Shown: positions 17,899 to 27,046, numbered from the stretch's first letter. The stretch is 64,000 bases of DNA from JAKOVR01 sp031415655 (GCA_031415655.1 JANOSD010000016.1:1-64000); one strand, 5' to 3'. Made by a program: numbers and translations. Notes: generated by a model not told the origin, from the sequence alone.

Positions 17899-18978
17899 CT
17901 ACGGGGCGAAGGTGGTGAGTGTCTCGATCTCGTGGGCCGGGTTCACGGCGCCACTGCCGGGGTACACGTACACGCCGTAGTCGCCAGTAGCGGCGGCGCT
18001 GGTACCGATGGTGAGCGTGGCTTTCCACCGGCCGTAGGCGTCGATCGTGACGAACGATGGGTTCGTGCCGGCGGGGTCAATCAGTGCGCGCGTCGCGGCG
18101 GGAACCGCCCACTTCTGACTGGTGATGGGACGATTGGCGCTCGGTGCACCGGTGGATGGCTGCCACGGATCGGTGAACTTGCCGAAGGTGGCGTACACGC
18201 CGGCGGGCTGACCCGAAAACGGCGGACGGGTGCCGATGTTGCCGGCGGGGTCGAAGCCCTTGCCCCACACCGTGATGACGTCGCCGACACGAAGGTCAGT
18301 GGTTTGCGAGACGGTGACCGTCGGCTGGTTGATGAAGACGGGTGCCCACTCGGGCTTGAACCGAACCGAGTAGGGGTCGAGGGCCACGGGGTTGGGGTAG
18401 AACGCATCCCAGCCGATGAGTGTCATCGCGGCGGGAATGCCGGTCATGGGTGCGTCGGAGATCGTGACGAAACCATCAGCGTCGGGGGTGAAATCCTCGC
18501 CCGAGAGGTCGACCGTGGCGAACGCCGTGTTGGGCGCGGCGACCAGGTTCTGGAGTGCCGGGGGGGAGCCAGCGGACGGTCGGTAGTTGAGGTCGGCGTA
18601 GAGCGTTCCGGTGTCCCCGGCGATGTCCAGTCGAGGGTTCCAGAAGCTGGTGTCGAGCAGGTAGCCGCCGCCAAACGCATGACCCTTGGTGTGGACGCCG
18701 CCCTTGAGTTGCACACTGCCGGTTTCGGTTGCGACGTCAAACGTGGACCAGTCGAAATCCCACTGGAAAGGGCCCTTGCCGCTGCCGGGGCCGTCGAGCC
18801 AGGTGGCGCCCGGTTCGGTGGCGATGGAGCCGCCGGCGATGGGCGAGGTGATGTAGTTCCGGTAGCTCTGCCGGAGGCCCCAGGTTCCCCAACAACCAGT
18901 GGATACCGCCATCAGGGTGGCGAGGGCAAGGCCTCGGATGAGCCACCGCTGGCGGCTCCTCGGGTGCGCTGTCTGCAT
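17899..18978 (-). CDS. HtaA-domain heme-binding lipoprotein
   Basis: A 359-residue surface protein. The signal ends in the lipobox VSTGC. The HtaA domain, known from corynebacterial heme uptake, spans about residues 30-200: WGLRQSYRNYITSPIAGGSI, GPFQWDFDWSTFD, GGVHTKGHA, LDIAGDTGTLYADLNYR. A second Ig-like domain follows (TVSQTTDLRVGDVITVWGKGF to the C-terminus, GDYGVYVYPGSG). The Tyr in the SYRNYI motif is the likely heme ligand by analogy with HtaA. A DtxR/IdeR-like box lies 36 bases upstream of the ATG, so it should be iron-repressed. It is separate from, but next to, the hmu operon and likely passes heme to HmuT. Confidence 0.9.
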   Translation of the reverse strand: MQTAHPRSRQRWLIRGLALATLMAVSTGCWGTWGLRQSYRNYITSPIAGGSIATEPGATWLDGPGSGKGPFQWDFDWSTFDVATETGSVQLKGGVHTKGHAFGGGYLLDTSFWNPRLDIAGDTGTLYADLNYRPSAGSPPALQNLVAAPNTAFATVDLSGEDFTPDADGFVTISDAPMTGIPAAMTLIGWDAFYPNPVALDPYSVRFKPEWAPVFINQPTVTVSQTTDLRVGDVITVWGKGFDPAGNIGTRPPFSGQPAGVYATFGKFTDPWQPSTGAPSANRPITSQKWAVPAATRALIDPAGTNPSFVTIDAYGRWKATLTIGTSAAATGDYGVYVYPGSGAVNPAHEIETLTTFAP

Positions 18979-19013
18979 GTGTTCTCCTCAATAGGTCGCC
19001 ACAATGTATGACG

Positions 19014-19032
19014 TTAGGTGTACCTATCATAC
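19014..19032. promoter_or_regulatory. Candidate DtxR/IdeR iron box upstream of the HtaA lipoprotein gene
   Basis: TTAGGTGTACCTATCATAC matches 13 of 19 positions of the actinobacterial iron box TTAGGTTAGCCTAACCTAA, with an inner perfect inverted repeat TAGGT-GT-ACCTA. It lies 36-54 bases upstream of the start at 18978. Binding is inferred. Confidence 0.65.
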
Positions 19033-19079
19033 TGTGGCAACTCACCTTCTTGTCAATGTCTCGTGAGCACCCGAACCGA

Positions 19080-21140
19080 TCAGAGGAAGTAGCCGACGAC
19101 GTCCACCAGCAGCCCGGCCGCTCCGCTGTTGTTGAACACGCTGATGGTGCCGATGGGGCTCGTGCCCGTGTCGCTCAGCGCCGTGACGGCCTGGTTGGCT
19201 CGCACGTCGCCCATGGCCAGATTGAGATTGGAGGCGATGGGCATCGTTGTGTCACCCGACCATGCCGTGATGTGCGTGTCGGCGGAAGGAGCCACACCGG
19301 TGAGGTTGGACATCACCGCGCCGGCATCGGCCGGGATCGGACCTCGAGTGAGATCGACGACTCGTTGCGACCCCGCGGCCCAGGGACCCATGGTGGTTCC
19401 CAAGCCGTCGCGGGAGTCCACGAGGCGGGTCGGTGTCACCGGCGTAAACCGCTGGCCGGTCGCGCCGAAGTAACCAACGAGGTCGGCGATCACGTGGACG
19501 GAACCGCTGTTGTTGAAGATCGACACGTCGCCGGTGGCGCCGAGTTTGGCCATCACGAGGTTGGCCGACGCCGGGCCGGGTGACAGGTTGAGGTTCGATG
19601 CTTCCGGCTGGGCTTCTCCTGCCGGCCATACCGTGAGATGGGTTGCCACCGATGCGCTCGCACCGGTGAGGTTCAGTACCACGCTTGACGCATCGGCCGG
19701 TACCGGCGAGTTGCCTCCGGCCACCACGATCGTGCGGGCTTGTCCGGCGGTCCACGGGCCGAGCGTCGTTCCGGTACCGTCTCGGGAGTCGATCAGGCGG
19801 GTGGGGGTGAGCCCGTTGAACCGTCCGGGCAGGGAGTCGTCGACCTCGAAATAACCCACGGCATCGGCGATCACGTTGATGTTCCCCACGTTGTTGAAGA
19901 TCGAAACGGCGCCGTTCGTGCCCACCTTCACCGTCACGAGGTTGGGCCGCACGCTCCCGGCTGGAAGGTTCAGGCTCGAGGCCACCGGCATCGTCTGACC
20001 GGCCGGCCACACCGTGAGGTGGGTGGTCGCGCTCGGGAGCACACCGGTAATGTTGAGCACCACGGCCAACGCGTCCGAAGGAATGCCCGTGGTGCCACCG
20101 GCCACGGTCACCTCCCGTTGCTGCGCGGCGGACCACGGGCTGGCCTCCGTGCCGGTTCCGTCACGAGAATCCACGAGCCGTGTGGGCGTGGTCCCCACGA
20201 ACGAACCGTTGGCGGGGGCACCTGGTGCGTCGGTGGTGAGCAGGGTGAACGACACCGGGTCGAGGGGTGTGCCCGCGGGGTAGAAGTCCGACATGGCCGG
20301 TGCCCCCGCCGCGGTGATCACCGTGGGTACGGACGACCAGCGGGCGCCGCCGTCGACGGGTGTGGCAGTGATCCCGGTGAGATCGAGGGTCGCCAGTTCG
20401 AGGTCGTCCCAAGTCTCGACGGGCTCGCCAACGGGGGAGCTGGTCAAGTCGACCACCAACGTGCCCGTGGTGCCATTCACGGTGACGCGCGGTTCCGTCA
20501 GCTCGAGGTTCAGGGCGCCGCTATGTCCGGTGAAGTTCACGGTCCCGGCGAAGCCGCCGGAGGCATGGGAGAGGTCGGTGAGGGAGCCCAAACTGTTGCT
20601 CGGGAAATGAAAGGTGCCGTTGGTGTTGATCGACGTGCCATCGGTGACCGTGATAGCGCCCCTGGCGATAGGCCCGGTGACGTAGGAACGGAACGAGGCT
20701 CGCAGTCCCCAGTCGAGCGCTCCGCCGATCACTGCGAGTGGTGGAACGGATGCCGCGAATCCGGCGGCCTCACCGGCCGACGGGCGGGCTGACGGGCGGG
20801 CGAGGGAGATCGGTCCGGTGTCGGGTGCGGCAGAGATGAACGCAGCGATCGGCTCGATGGGATCGATGGGCTGCGCCATTCCCGCCGACGCGGGGGTGAG
20901 CGCGCCGGCGCTGCCGGCGGCGACGAACAGCGCGACCAACAACGCGACGGGGGCGCCACGATGTCGACGGACGGGCGTGCGCCCGGTCACTCGAACCGGC
21001 GCGGCGGCCCGTCCCCTGTGCGACTGCGTGGTCAGGGTTCGGTCGGTCGCGGGTTGGATGTCCGCGGTTCGGCTGGAGGTGGAGCGGGTCATGGGGTGGG
21101 TCACGGGGTGGGTCATGGGGCGGGTCATGGGGCGGGTCAC
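19080..21140 (-). CDS. HtaA-domain surface protein with three repeat domains
   Basis: A 686-residue exported protein, last gene of the hmu operon. The GTG at 21140 overlaps the hmuV stop (GTGA) and has GGAGG 10 bases upstream; in-frame ATGs at 21128 and 21092 are alternatives. A long basic N-terminus and hydrophobic stretch (GAPVALLVALFVAAGSAGAL) form the signal. The HtaA domain covers about residues 143-305 (DWGLRASFRSYVTGPIARG, FTGHSGALNLELTEPRV, GTTGTLVVDLTSS). Three repeats of about 125 residues follow, each with TPTRL(V/I)DSRDGxGT and a closing VIADxVGYF. There is no membrane anchor or sorting motif, so the repeats probably hold it on the surface. It likely captures heme. Confidence 0.87.
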   Translation of the reverse strand: MTRPMTRPMTHPVTHPMTRSTSSRTADIQPATDRTLTTQSHRGRAAAPVRVTGRTPVRRHRGAPVALLVALFVAAGSAGALTPASAGMAQPIDPIEPIAAFISAAPDTGPISLARPSARPSAGEAAGFAASVPPLAVIGGALDWGLRASFRSYVTGPIARGAITVTDGTSINTNGTFHFPSNSLGSLTDLSHASGGFAGTVNFTGHSGALNLELTEPRVTVNGTTGTLVVDLTSSPVGEPVETWDDLELATLDLTGITATPVDGGARWSSVPTVITAAGAPAMSDFYPAGTPLDPVSFTLLTTDAPGAPANGSFVGTTPTRLVDSRDGTGTEASPWSAAQQREVTVAGGTTGIPSDALAVVLNITGVLPSATTHLTVWPAGQTMPVASSLNLPAGSVRPNLVTVKVGTNGAVSIFNNVGNINVIADAVGYFEVDDSLPGRFNGLTPTRLIDSRDGTGTTLGPWTAGQARTIVVAGGNSPVPADASSVVLNLTGASASVATHLTVWPAGEAQPEASNLNLSPGPASANLVMAKLGATGDVSIFNNSGSVHVIADLVGYFGATGQRFTPVTPTRLVDSRDGLGTTMGPWAAGSQRVVDLTRGPIPADAGAVMSNLTGVAPSADTHITAWSGDTTMPIASNLNLAMGDVRANQAVTALSDTGTSPIGTISVFNNSGAAGLLVDVVGYFL

Positions 21141-22099
21141 GGGGTGGTGCCTCCGGGGGTCGGGTAGACGGATGGAAGAGAGTCGGGTGTCGTGGGCTTG
21201 GGTGTCGTGGGCTTGGGTGTCGTGGCGGGCTTGGGTGTCGTGACGCCGTTGACATCGCGGGAAGGAGCCATCCACCGGCGCGGGAGAATCAACAACTCGC
21301 GGCCGTGTGGGTGGGGCAGCACATCGACCGGGTGCTGATACACATCGCTCAAGAGTTCGCTCGTGAGCACCTCGCTCGGTGGTCCCGTCGCGGCAATACG
21401 ACCGGCATGCAGCACCACGATCCGATCGGCGTAGGCGGCGGCCAAGCCGAGGTCGTGGAGCACGGCAACGACGGCAGCGCCCATTTTGTCGGCCTGGTGC
21501 CGAGCCACGCCGAGCACGAGCTCCTGATGGCGGATGTCAAGGGCAGCGGTGGGCTCGTCGAGGAGGAGTACCGGGGCTTGCTGGGCCAGCACTCGAGCCA
21601 ACGCCACACGCGCCTTCTCGCCGCCGGAAAGCGTGGGAAAGGTGCGGTCGGCCAGCGTGGTGATGTCGGCCTGTTCCATCGCCCGGAGAATCACGTTGGC
21701 ATCGTCGGACCGGTGGGGCGTGCGGGCCCATGGCGCTCGTCCCATGGCCACGATCTCTTGCACGGTGAACGGGAAGCTCACCGTCACCTGTTGCGGCAGC
21801 ACGGCGCGGCGGCGGGCGGCGTCGCCCGCGTTCCAGGAGCGGATCGGGGCGCCGAAGAGTGTGACCTCGCCGCGGTCGGGGTGCAGGTCGCCAGCGAGCA
21901 CGCTGAGGAGCGTGGATTTGCCGGCGCCGTTGGGCCCGACCACGGCAATGACCTCGCCGGTGCGCACGTCGAGATCGATGTCGGCGAGCAGATGACGTGC
22001 GCTTCGCACCACCCCCACGTTCCGAGCCTGCACGACTGGCTCGGTGGGCGGGTTCTCGAGCCGGTCGACCATCGGCATGTTGGCCGAGGTCGCCGTCAT
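21137..22099 (-). CDS. hmuV: Heme ABC transporter ATP-binding protein
   Basis: A 320-residue ATPase with Walker A GPNGAGKS, the Q-loop region RRAVLPQQVTVSFPFTV, signature LSGGEKAR, Walker B VLLLDEPTAALD and switch His in VLHDLGLA, matching heme/iron-complex importers. The C-terminal 30 residues are a Thr/Pro/Lys repeat encoded by 15-bp DNA repeats at about 21185-21245; this extension is not usual in HmuV. ATG at 22099 overlaps the hmuU stop (ATGA). It energises heme import with HmuU and HmuT. Confidence 0.94.
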   Translation of the reverse strand: MTATSANMPMVDRLENPPTEPVVQARNVGVVRSARHLLADIDLDVRTGEVIAVVGPNGAGKSTLLSVLAGDLHPDRGEVTLFGAPIRSWNAGDAARRRAVLPQQVTVSFPFTVQEIVAMGRAPWARTPHRSDDANVILRAMEQADITTLADRTFPTLSGGEKARVALARVLAQQAPVLLLDEPTAALDIRHQELVLGVARHQADKMGAAVVAVLHDLGLAAAYADRIVVLHAGRIAATGPPSEVLTSELLSDVYQHPVDVLPHPHGRELLILPRRWMAPSRDVNGVTTPKPATTPKPTTPKPTTPDSLPSVYPTPGGTTP

Positions 22100-23136
22100 G
22101 CCCAACCGCCTTGTTTGGCACGAGTGCGGCGCAGGAGCCAGAAGAAGACCGGGCTGCCGATGAGCGAGGTGAGCACCCCGAGTGGTATCTCTGCGGGAGC
22201 GGCGATGGTGCGAGCGAACAAGTCGCCCACCACCAGGATCGCCGCGCCGCCAAGCGCCGATGCGGGGATGAGCAGTCGGTGGCCCGGCCCGGCGGCCATG
22301 CGCACGAGGTGGGGAACCACCAGTCCGATGAAAAGCAGGATTCCCGAGACGCTCACCGCCGATGCCGTGAGCACCGCCACCGCAATGAGCATGGTCATGC
22401 GGAGGCGTTCAACGTCGACACCGAGGTGTCGAGCAGGCGCTTCACCGAGCGCCAGTAGGTCAAGCTTGTGGCTCTGCGACCACACCAAACCGATGCCCAC
22501 CACGGCGATCGGCGCCACCACGGCCACCTTCGGCCACGTGGCTTGGGCCACGCTCCCAAGTGTCCAGAACGTGATGGAGCGAAGTTGGGCGTCGGTGGAG
22601 ATGTAGGAAAGCAGGCCAATGGAGGCGCCCGTCATGGCGTTCACGGCAACCCCGGTGAGGATGAGGGTGACCACTTCGGTGCGACCGTTCTGGCGGGCGG
22701 CGAGGTACACGGCGATCACGGTGAGGAGGCCACCGACGAACGCCGCCGCGGCCAGGCTCCATGTTCCAGCGATGGTGATGCCGAACACGATCGAGAGCAC
22801 GGCTCCGAGGGCGGCGCCCGATGACACCCCGACGATTCCGGGCTCGGCCAGTGGGTTGGCAAAGGTGCCCTGCATCGCCGCGCCAGCACAACCCAATGCG
22901 CCGCCCACCACGGCGGCGAGCATCACGCGGGGGAGTCGGATCTCCCACAACACGTTGTCATTGAAAGGGTCGGGTGCGGTGCCGAGGGCGAGACCGAGCC
23001 GCCGACTGATCGAGCCAACCACCTCCTCGGGGGCGATCGGGACGGCGCCACGACCGGCGGCAATGACGATGGCGAGTCCGAGCAGGAAGGTCAGCCCGAG
23101 CAATACGCCGGCGGATCGTGAAACGTTACGGGGCAC
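22096..23136 (-). CDS. hmuU: Heme ABC transporter permease (FecCD type)
   Basis: A polytopic FecCD-family permease of about 346 residues, with LWEIRLPRVMLAAVVGGALGCAGAAMQ, FANPLAEPGIVGVSSGAALG, GVAVNAMTGA, SGILLFIGLVVPHLVR and GPGHRLLIPASALGGAAILV, in the usual order. About nine membrane spans can be counted. The GTG at 23136 is preferred because it sits at the hmuT end with an 11-base overlap; an ATG at 23190 is deeper inside hmuT. It forms the heme channel with HmuV. Confidence 0.93.
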   Translation of the reverse strand: MPRNVSRSAGVLLGLTFLLGLAIVIAAGRGAVPIAPEEVVGSISRRLGLALGTAPDPFNDNVLWEIRLPRVMLAAVVGGALGCAGAAMQGTFANPLAEPGIVGVSSGAALGAVLSIVFGITIAGTWSLAAAAFVGGLLTVIAVYLAARQNGRTEVVTLILTGVAVNAMTGASIGLLSYISTDAQLRSITFWTLGSVAQATWPKVAVVAPIAVVGIGLVWSQSHKLDLLALGEAPARHLGVDVERLRMTMLIAVAVLTASAVSVSGILLFIGLVVPHLVRMAAGPGHRLLIPASALGGAAILVVGDLFARTIAAPAEIPLGVLTSLIGSPVFFWLLRRTRAKQGGWA

Positions 23137-24133
23137 GGTCGGGGTACAGCTCGTCGATGAGTGACCGCAGTGATTGCGGCGTGCGGGCACCGAAGCTGAA
23201 CAGCAGTCCGTCCTCCTGGGTAACCACCCGGCGGTTCTTTCCGGCGGGGGTCTGGGCGATGCCGGGAATGTCCACGAGGCCCTCGATGCCGCCCACGGAT
23301 GCGAGCCCCGTCGTCGTCATGAGGATGATGTCGGGTGCCGCCTGGGCCAGCGCCTCACTGGTGATCGGGGTGAACGACCGGGTGAGACCTAACGCTGTTC
23401 CGGCGTCGATGCCGCCTGCGGCGGCGATCATGGAGTCCACCCCCGAGCCCTTGCCGGCGATGAGGTAGACACCAGCCTGTCCACGCATGTAGAGGAACGC
23501 CACCTTGGGGGGATCTGCGGCGGAGGGGACCGTGCGCTGCACGTCGACGAGTTTGCGTTCGGTGGTAGTGGCGAGATCGTTGCCGGCGGCCTCGCGTCCC
23601 AACGTGGTGGCGATGGATCGGATTCTCGGACTGATGTCGTCGATGGTCTTGGGAGTAGGCACCACGAGCACCTCGACGCCGGCCGACCGGATGGCGTCGA
23701 GGGCTTCGGGCGGCCCGTCGTCGGACTGGGCGAGCACCAAGGTGGGCCGCAACGACAGCACGGCCTCGGGTGAGACCTCGTGGCCCTTCGTCACGAGAGG
23801 GAGGCTGGCTGCCTCCGGGAAGGTGGCCGATTCGTCACGACCGATGACCCGATCGCCGAGGCCGAGGGCGAACACCACCTCGCTGATGTTGCCGCGCAGG
23901 GGAAGGATTCGTTGGACCCGCCGGTCGGCGTCTGTCGCGGGCTGGCTACCGCTGCCCGACGATGTCGACGCACCACCGAGCACCGGTGCTGCGCCGTCGG
24001 ATCCGCTCGAGCCGGCGGGGGCGCAACCGAGGAGGAGGAAGGCACCGACAAGCAGGGGAATCAGAACGTGGGCGAGCGACCGGACTGTTGTGGGCCGGCC
24101 TGTTGTGGGCCGGCCTGGTGCGTTGCGTTTCAT
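23126..24133 (-). CDS. hmuT: Heme ABC transporter substrate-binding lipoprotein
   Basis: A 335-residue FecB/BtuF-type binding protein. The signal ends with the lipobox LLGC; the N-terminus carries a short GRPTT duplication encoded by a 15-bp DNA repeat. Core segments are RRVQRILPLRGNISEVVFALGLGDRVIGRDES, VSPEAVLSLRPTLVLA, VAFLYMRGQAGVYLIAGKGSGVDSMIAAAGG and ITSEALAQAAPDIILMTTTGL. HmuT proteins use a His and a Tyr as heme ligands; GHEVSPE fits the His position. ATG at 24133 overlaps the upstream stop (ATGA). Confidence 0.93.
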   Translation of the reverse strand: MKRNAPGRPTTGRPTTVRSLAHVLIPLLVGAFLLLGCAPAGSSGSDGAAPVLGGASTSSGSGSQPATDADRRVQRILPLRGNISEVVFALGLGDRVIGRDESATFPEAASLPLVTKGHEVSPEAVLSLRPTLVLAQSDDGPPEALDAIRSAGVEVLVVPTPKTIDDISPRIRSIATTLGREAAGNDLATTTERKLVDVQRTVPSAADPPKVAFLYMRGQAGVYLIAGKGSGVDSMIAAAGGIDAGTALGLTRSFTPITSEALAQAAPDIILMTTTGLASVGGIEGLVDIPGIAQTPAGKNRRVVTQEDGLLFSFGARTPQSLRSLIDELYPDRAP

Positions 24134-25686
24134 GCCGGCACCTCGCCTGTTGCGGTGCGCGGCCCGGGTGATGACGGCCCAGGTGATGACGGCCCGGGAG
24201 CGGGCAAGCCCGACTCCGACGTCGGCACGCCCGCCGGGCCGTCAGCCGCCAGCGTTGTTCGACGACGGACGACGACGATGCCCGCCGCAGCGATGGCGAC
24301 AAGGAAGGCCAACACCACGAGTGAGAGGCGGGACCCACTGTCGCGTGACGACGTCCGTTCGCTTGCGGCGACGCCGGCGACGGAGGCGTTTTCATCCCCC
24401 GGTGCCGGGCCATCGGGCACCGACGAAATGCCACCGTTTCCGCCTACAGCCGCGACGGTGGCGTTGGAGGATCCGGTGGAGGCATCGTCGTCGATCGTGG
24501 TGCCAGGGTTGGTCCCCATTCCCGTGCCGGATGCGAACGAGACCGGGAGCACCACGTCTTGCGACCGATCCGATGGCCGGAGGAGGTCGTTGCGCACGAT
24601 TAATCCGCAGGCAACGACTCGGCAATCCGTTCGGGCGTCGATCTCGGGAGCCACGAAAAGTGTGGTGGAGAACGACCCACCGGGACCGAGCGGCTGTGAC
24701 GCGCCGCCCGCACCGGGAACCACCGGGTCGGCCGGTGCGGCGAAACGTGCCGCCACCTTGGCGGGGCCGGCAGTGATGGCCGAGGCCGCACACAACGTGG
24801 GCGCGGTCCCCACGGGCGGCACGAGACACAGCGCCACCTTCACGCTCTTGGTTCCGTCGAAACCGGATCCCGAAACCACGATCGGCTCGCCGGCCGGATC
24901 GACGCTGGCGGCCTTGGCAGAGCGCAACGTCCGGACGCCGTCGGAGGCGGACAGACCGTCAGCGGCCACCGCCGTGCGCGGCGCGGGCAACGCCACGTCG
25001 ATCGGGCGCACGGTGGTGGTGGAGTTGTCGGCGCCCGACCTGGCAGTGGTCGGGGTAGTGACCTGTCCGGGGTACGTGGTGGGAGGGCTGGTCGGCGGTG
25101 GAGCTGTGGTGGGAGGGCTCGTGGTGGGCGGTGTGGTGGGGGTCCCGGGAGGGGCGAACCCGACCGGAAGAATGAGGTCCTGCGATCGGTCGGTGGTGCG
25201 GATGTGGTCGTTGCGAGTCACCACCGCACACACCACCACCCGACAGTCGGTGGTGGCGTTGAGCACCGGGTCGAGATCGAAGGTGGCCTGGAACGTGCCG
25301 CCGGGTCCGTAGGGCGTGGCGACGCCTTCGCCGTAGGACGGGGGGTTCGACGAGACCCAGGTGGACGTGGAACCGTCACCGCTCGAACCGCCGCCACACG
25401 GCGTTGGCAGCTGGTTGTACGCGGGCGCTACACAGAACGCGACGTAGATGCCTTTGTTGGTGGCATAGCCCGAACCGGTGACCGTCACTGATTCGCCCAG
25501 CGTGCTCAACCCTCTGGCGTTGCTCAACCGAAGGGTGCGGGTCCCATCGGTAACGGACCGCCCATCGGCGCTGATCGTGGTGATCGGTGCGTCTGTGGCA
25601 TCTGCGGCCCGGGCCGGGGATGGCGCCGCCAAAGCCAAAACGAGGGAGGCTGCGACGGCGCCGATTGCCAAGGTATCAAGACTCAT
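24130..25686 (-). CDS. Surface protein with two neocarzinostatin-fold-like domains
   Basis: A 518-residue exported protein, first gene of the hmu operon. After the signal (VAASLVLALAAPSPARA) come two copies of an Ig-like domain, at about residues 50-175 and 245-390. Each has SVTVTGSGY or VVSGSGF, FCVAP or LCLVP with paired Cys, GPGGTF/SF, TDCRVVVC or TDCRVVAC, RTTDRSQD or RPSDRSQD and a closing PVGF or PVSF. This is the pattern of neocarzinostatin/macromomycin-type domains with two disulfides. A Thr/Pro linker joins them; a C-terminal membrane helix (LSLVVLAFLVAIAAAGIVVV) anchors the protein. Its place ahead of hmuT suggests a role in heme capture, which is inference. The start region carries an iron-box-like site. 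Confidence 0.85.
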   Translation of the reverse strand: MSLDTLAIGAVAASLVLALAAPSPARAADATDAPITTISADGRSVTDGTRTLRLSNARGLSTLGESVTVTGSGYATNKGIYVAFCVAPAYNQLPTPCGGGSSGDGSTSTWVSSNPPSYGEGVATPYGPGGTFQATFDLDPVLNATTDCRVVVCAVVTRNDHIRTTDRSQDLILPVGFAPPGTPTTPPTTSPPTTAPPPTSPPTTYPGQVTTPTTARSGADNSTTTVRPIDVALPAPRTAVAADGLSASDGVRTLRSAKAASVDPAGEPIVVSGSGFDGTKSVKVALCLVPPVGTAPTLCAASAITAGPAKVAARFAAPADPVVPGAGGASQPLGPGGSFSTTLFVAPEIDARTDCRVVACGLIVRNDLLRPSDRSQDVVLPVSFASGTGMGTNPGTTIDDDASTGSSNATVAAVGGNGGISSVPDGPAPGDENASVAGVAASERTSSRDSGSRLSLVVLAFLVAIAAAGIVVVRRRTTLAADGPAGVPTSESGLPAPGPSSPGPSSPGPRTATGEVPA

Positions 25687-25708
25687 GCTAGTTATCTACC
25701 CTAGGATT

Positions 25709-25727
25709 CGATAGAAAGCAAACCTAA
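25709..25727. promoter_or_regulatory. Candidate DtxR/IdeR-like box in the hmu/hmuO divergent promoter
   Basis: Read on the minus strand, TTAGGTTTGCTTTCTATCG matches 11 of 19 positions of the iron box, with a perfect left half TTAGGTT. It sits between the divergent hmu operon (start 25686) and heme oxygenase (start 25758), so it could control both. Confidence 0.5.
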
Positions 25728-25757
25728 CAACGCTGCGATGCAGCCGAAGGAGCACTC

Positions 25758-26450
25758 GTGCCGGTCGTCCAGCGACTCCCCGCCCCCCCATCCAATGATC
25801 CCAACGCCACGACGGCTATTGAGTTTTCCGACCGCCTGAGAGAAGCGTCGTGGGGCGCGCACCAGGGGGCCGAGTCGTCGCCGGCGATGAAGGGATTGTT
25901 CGACGGCTCGTTGCCGGTCAAGCGTTACGCCCTCCTGGTGTTGCAGTACCGGGCGATCTACACCGAGCTCGAAGCCGCAACGGCCGGGTTGGCAAACGAT
26001 CCGGCGCTCAAGGTGTTCGTCTTTCCTGAACTCACCCGTCTGGCCGCACTCGACGCTGACCTCGCAGCCCTGATTGGCGAGGACGACGGGCCCGAACTTT
26101 CGGTGCTGCCCGCCACTGAGGCTTACCTCGCAAGGCTCCGAGCGGTACGAGCCGAGTGGCCGGCCGGGGTAGTAGCCCATCAGTACGTCCGGTCGATGGG
26201 TGATCTTTCCGGGGGACAGATGATCGGTCGGGTGGTGCGCCGAGTATTCGACCTCGATGCCGACTCGGGTGCGGGCACGGCGTTCTACCGGTTCGACGAC
26301 ATCGAGGACGCTGCCGCCTGGAAGGATGCCTACCGGGCATTGCTCAACGGTGCCCCGTGGGACCCGGAGGAGCAGGACCGTTTTATTGCCGAGGTGCTCG
26401 AGGCGTATCGCCTCAACACCGCGCTCTTGGCTGAGTTGCCGGCCGACTGA
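25758..26450 (+). CDS. hmuO: Biliverdin-producing heme oxygenase
   Basis: A 230-residue alpha-helical heme oxygenase that opens the heme ring to release iron, CO and biliverdin. The proximal heme ligand is His35 in SWGAHQGAES, and the flexible distal helix is MGDLSGGQMIG at about 147-157. Other conserved parts are LVLQYRAIYTELE and HQYVRSMGD. The GTG at 25758 has GAAGGAG 6 bases upstream. It is divergent from the hmu transport operon and precedes a DUF2470 gene, a standard heme utilisation partner. Probably iron-repressed through the shared intergenic box. Confidence 0.95.
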   Translation: MPVVQRLPAPPSNDPNATTAIEFSDRLREASWGAHQGAESSPAMKGLFDGSLPVKRYALLVLQYRAIYTELEAATAGLANDPALKVFVFPELTRLAALDADLAALIGEDDGPELSVLPATEAYLARLRAVRAEWPAGVVAHQYVRSMGDLSGGQMIGRVVRRVFDLDADSGAGTAFYRFDDIEDAAAWKDAYRALLNGAPWDPEEQDRFIAEVLEAYRLNTALLAELPAD

Positions 26451-26482
26451 CTGCCAGCGGACTGACTGCCAGCGGACTGACT
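26445..26482. repeat. 15-bp tandem repeat over the hmuO stop
   Basis: Two full and one partial copies of GACTGACTGCCAGCG; the first copy includes the hmuO stop codon, so each unit repeats a TGA. Confidence 0.85.
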
Positions 26483-26581
26483 AACCGGCCGTCTAGCTCA
26501 CCAGCCCTGTCCCCAGCCCCGACCCTCCCCGACCCTGTCTCCCGACCCTGTCCCCCCGAAACGTCCGAGGCTTCCGCACCA

Positions 26582-26914
26582 ATGACCGATGATCCGTTCC
26601 CCGACAATCCGTTCGACGGCAATGTGATCGTCGCCGTCACGCGGCATATGAACGACGACCACCCTGAGGATTCCCTGGCCATCTGCCAGGCCCTCGGGGG
26701 GGTGCCAGCGGCCACGGCCGCCCGGCTCTCGCACATTGATGGCGGGGGCTTCGATTTTGAGGCCACGGTGAACGGTGAACAAGTTCCGGTGCGGGTGCGC
26801 TCCGGGTTGCGAATGACCGCACGGGCCGACATCCGAATGGAGGTGGTGCGGCTCTACGACGAAGCTCTCGCTGTGCTCGGCCGCCCACCCCGGTCCACCG
26901 ACGGGGATCACTGA
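26582..26914 (+). CDS. DUF2470 family protein, heme utilisation
   Basis: A 110-residue protein that is essentially one DUF2470 domain: VAVTRHMNDDHPEDSLAICQALGG, LSHIDGGGFDFEATV and LRMTARADIRMEVVRLYDEAL. The domain occurs as the C-terminal heme-binding part of HugZ-type heme-degrading proteins and as a stand-alone partner in heme loci. The HMNDDH motif holds the likely heme-ligand histidines. It lies 131 bases after hmuO, in the same direction, behind a C-rich spacer with repeated CCCGACCCTGTC, so co-transcription is plausible. Confidence 0.87.
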   Translation: MTDDPFPDNPFDGNVIVAVTRHMNDDHPEDSLAICQALGGVPAATAARLSHIDGGGFDFEATVNGEQVPVRVRSGLRMTARADIRMEVVRLYDEALAVLGRPPRSTDGDH

Positions 26915-27006
26915 CGGGAATCACTGACTCCCCTTCCTATCTGGTCCCTGGCCAGAACCCCGTCGTGACGCGCGTTGGAGCGTGAGCAGCATTTCGTAGC
27001 GCAGAC

Positions 27007-27046
27007 CGTACCGGTGAGGACAGGGAGGTGAGCCCTCACCGGTACG
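27007..27046. terminator. Hairpin between convergent genes
   Basis: A perfect 13-bp stem, CGTACCGGTGAGG with CCTCACCGGTACG, around a 14-base loop, between the DUF2470 gene and the convergent gene ending at 27148. It could terminate both. Confidence 0.7.
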
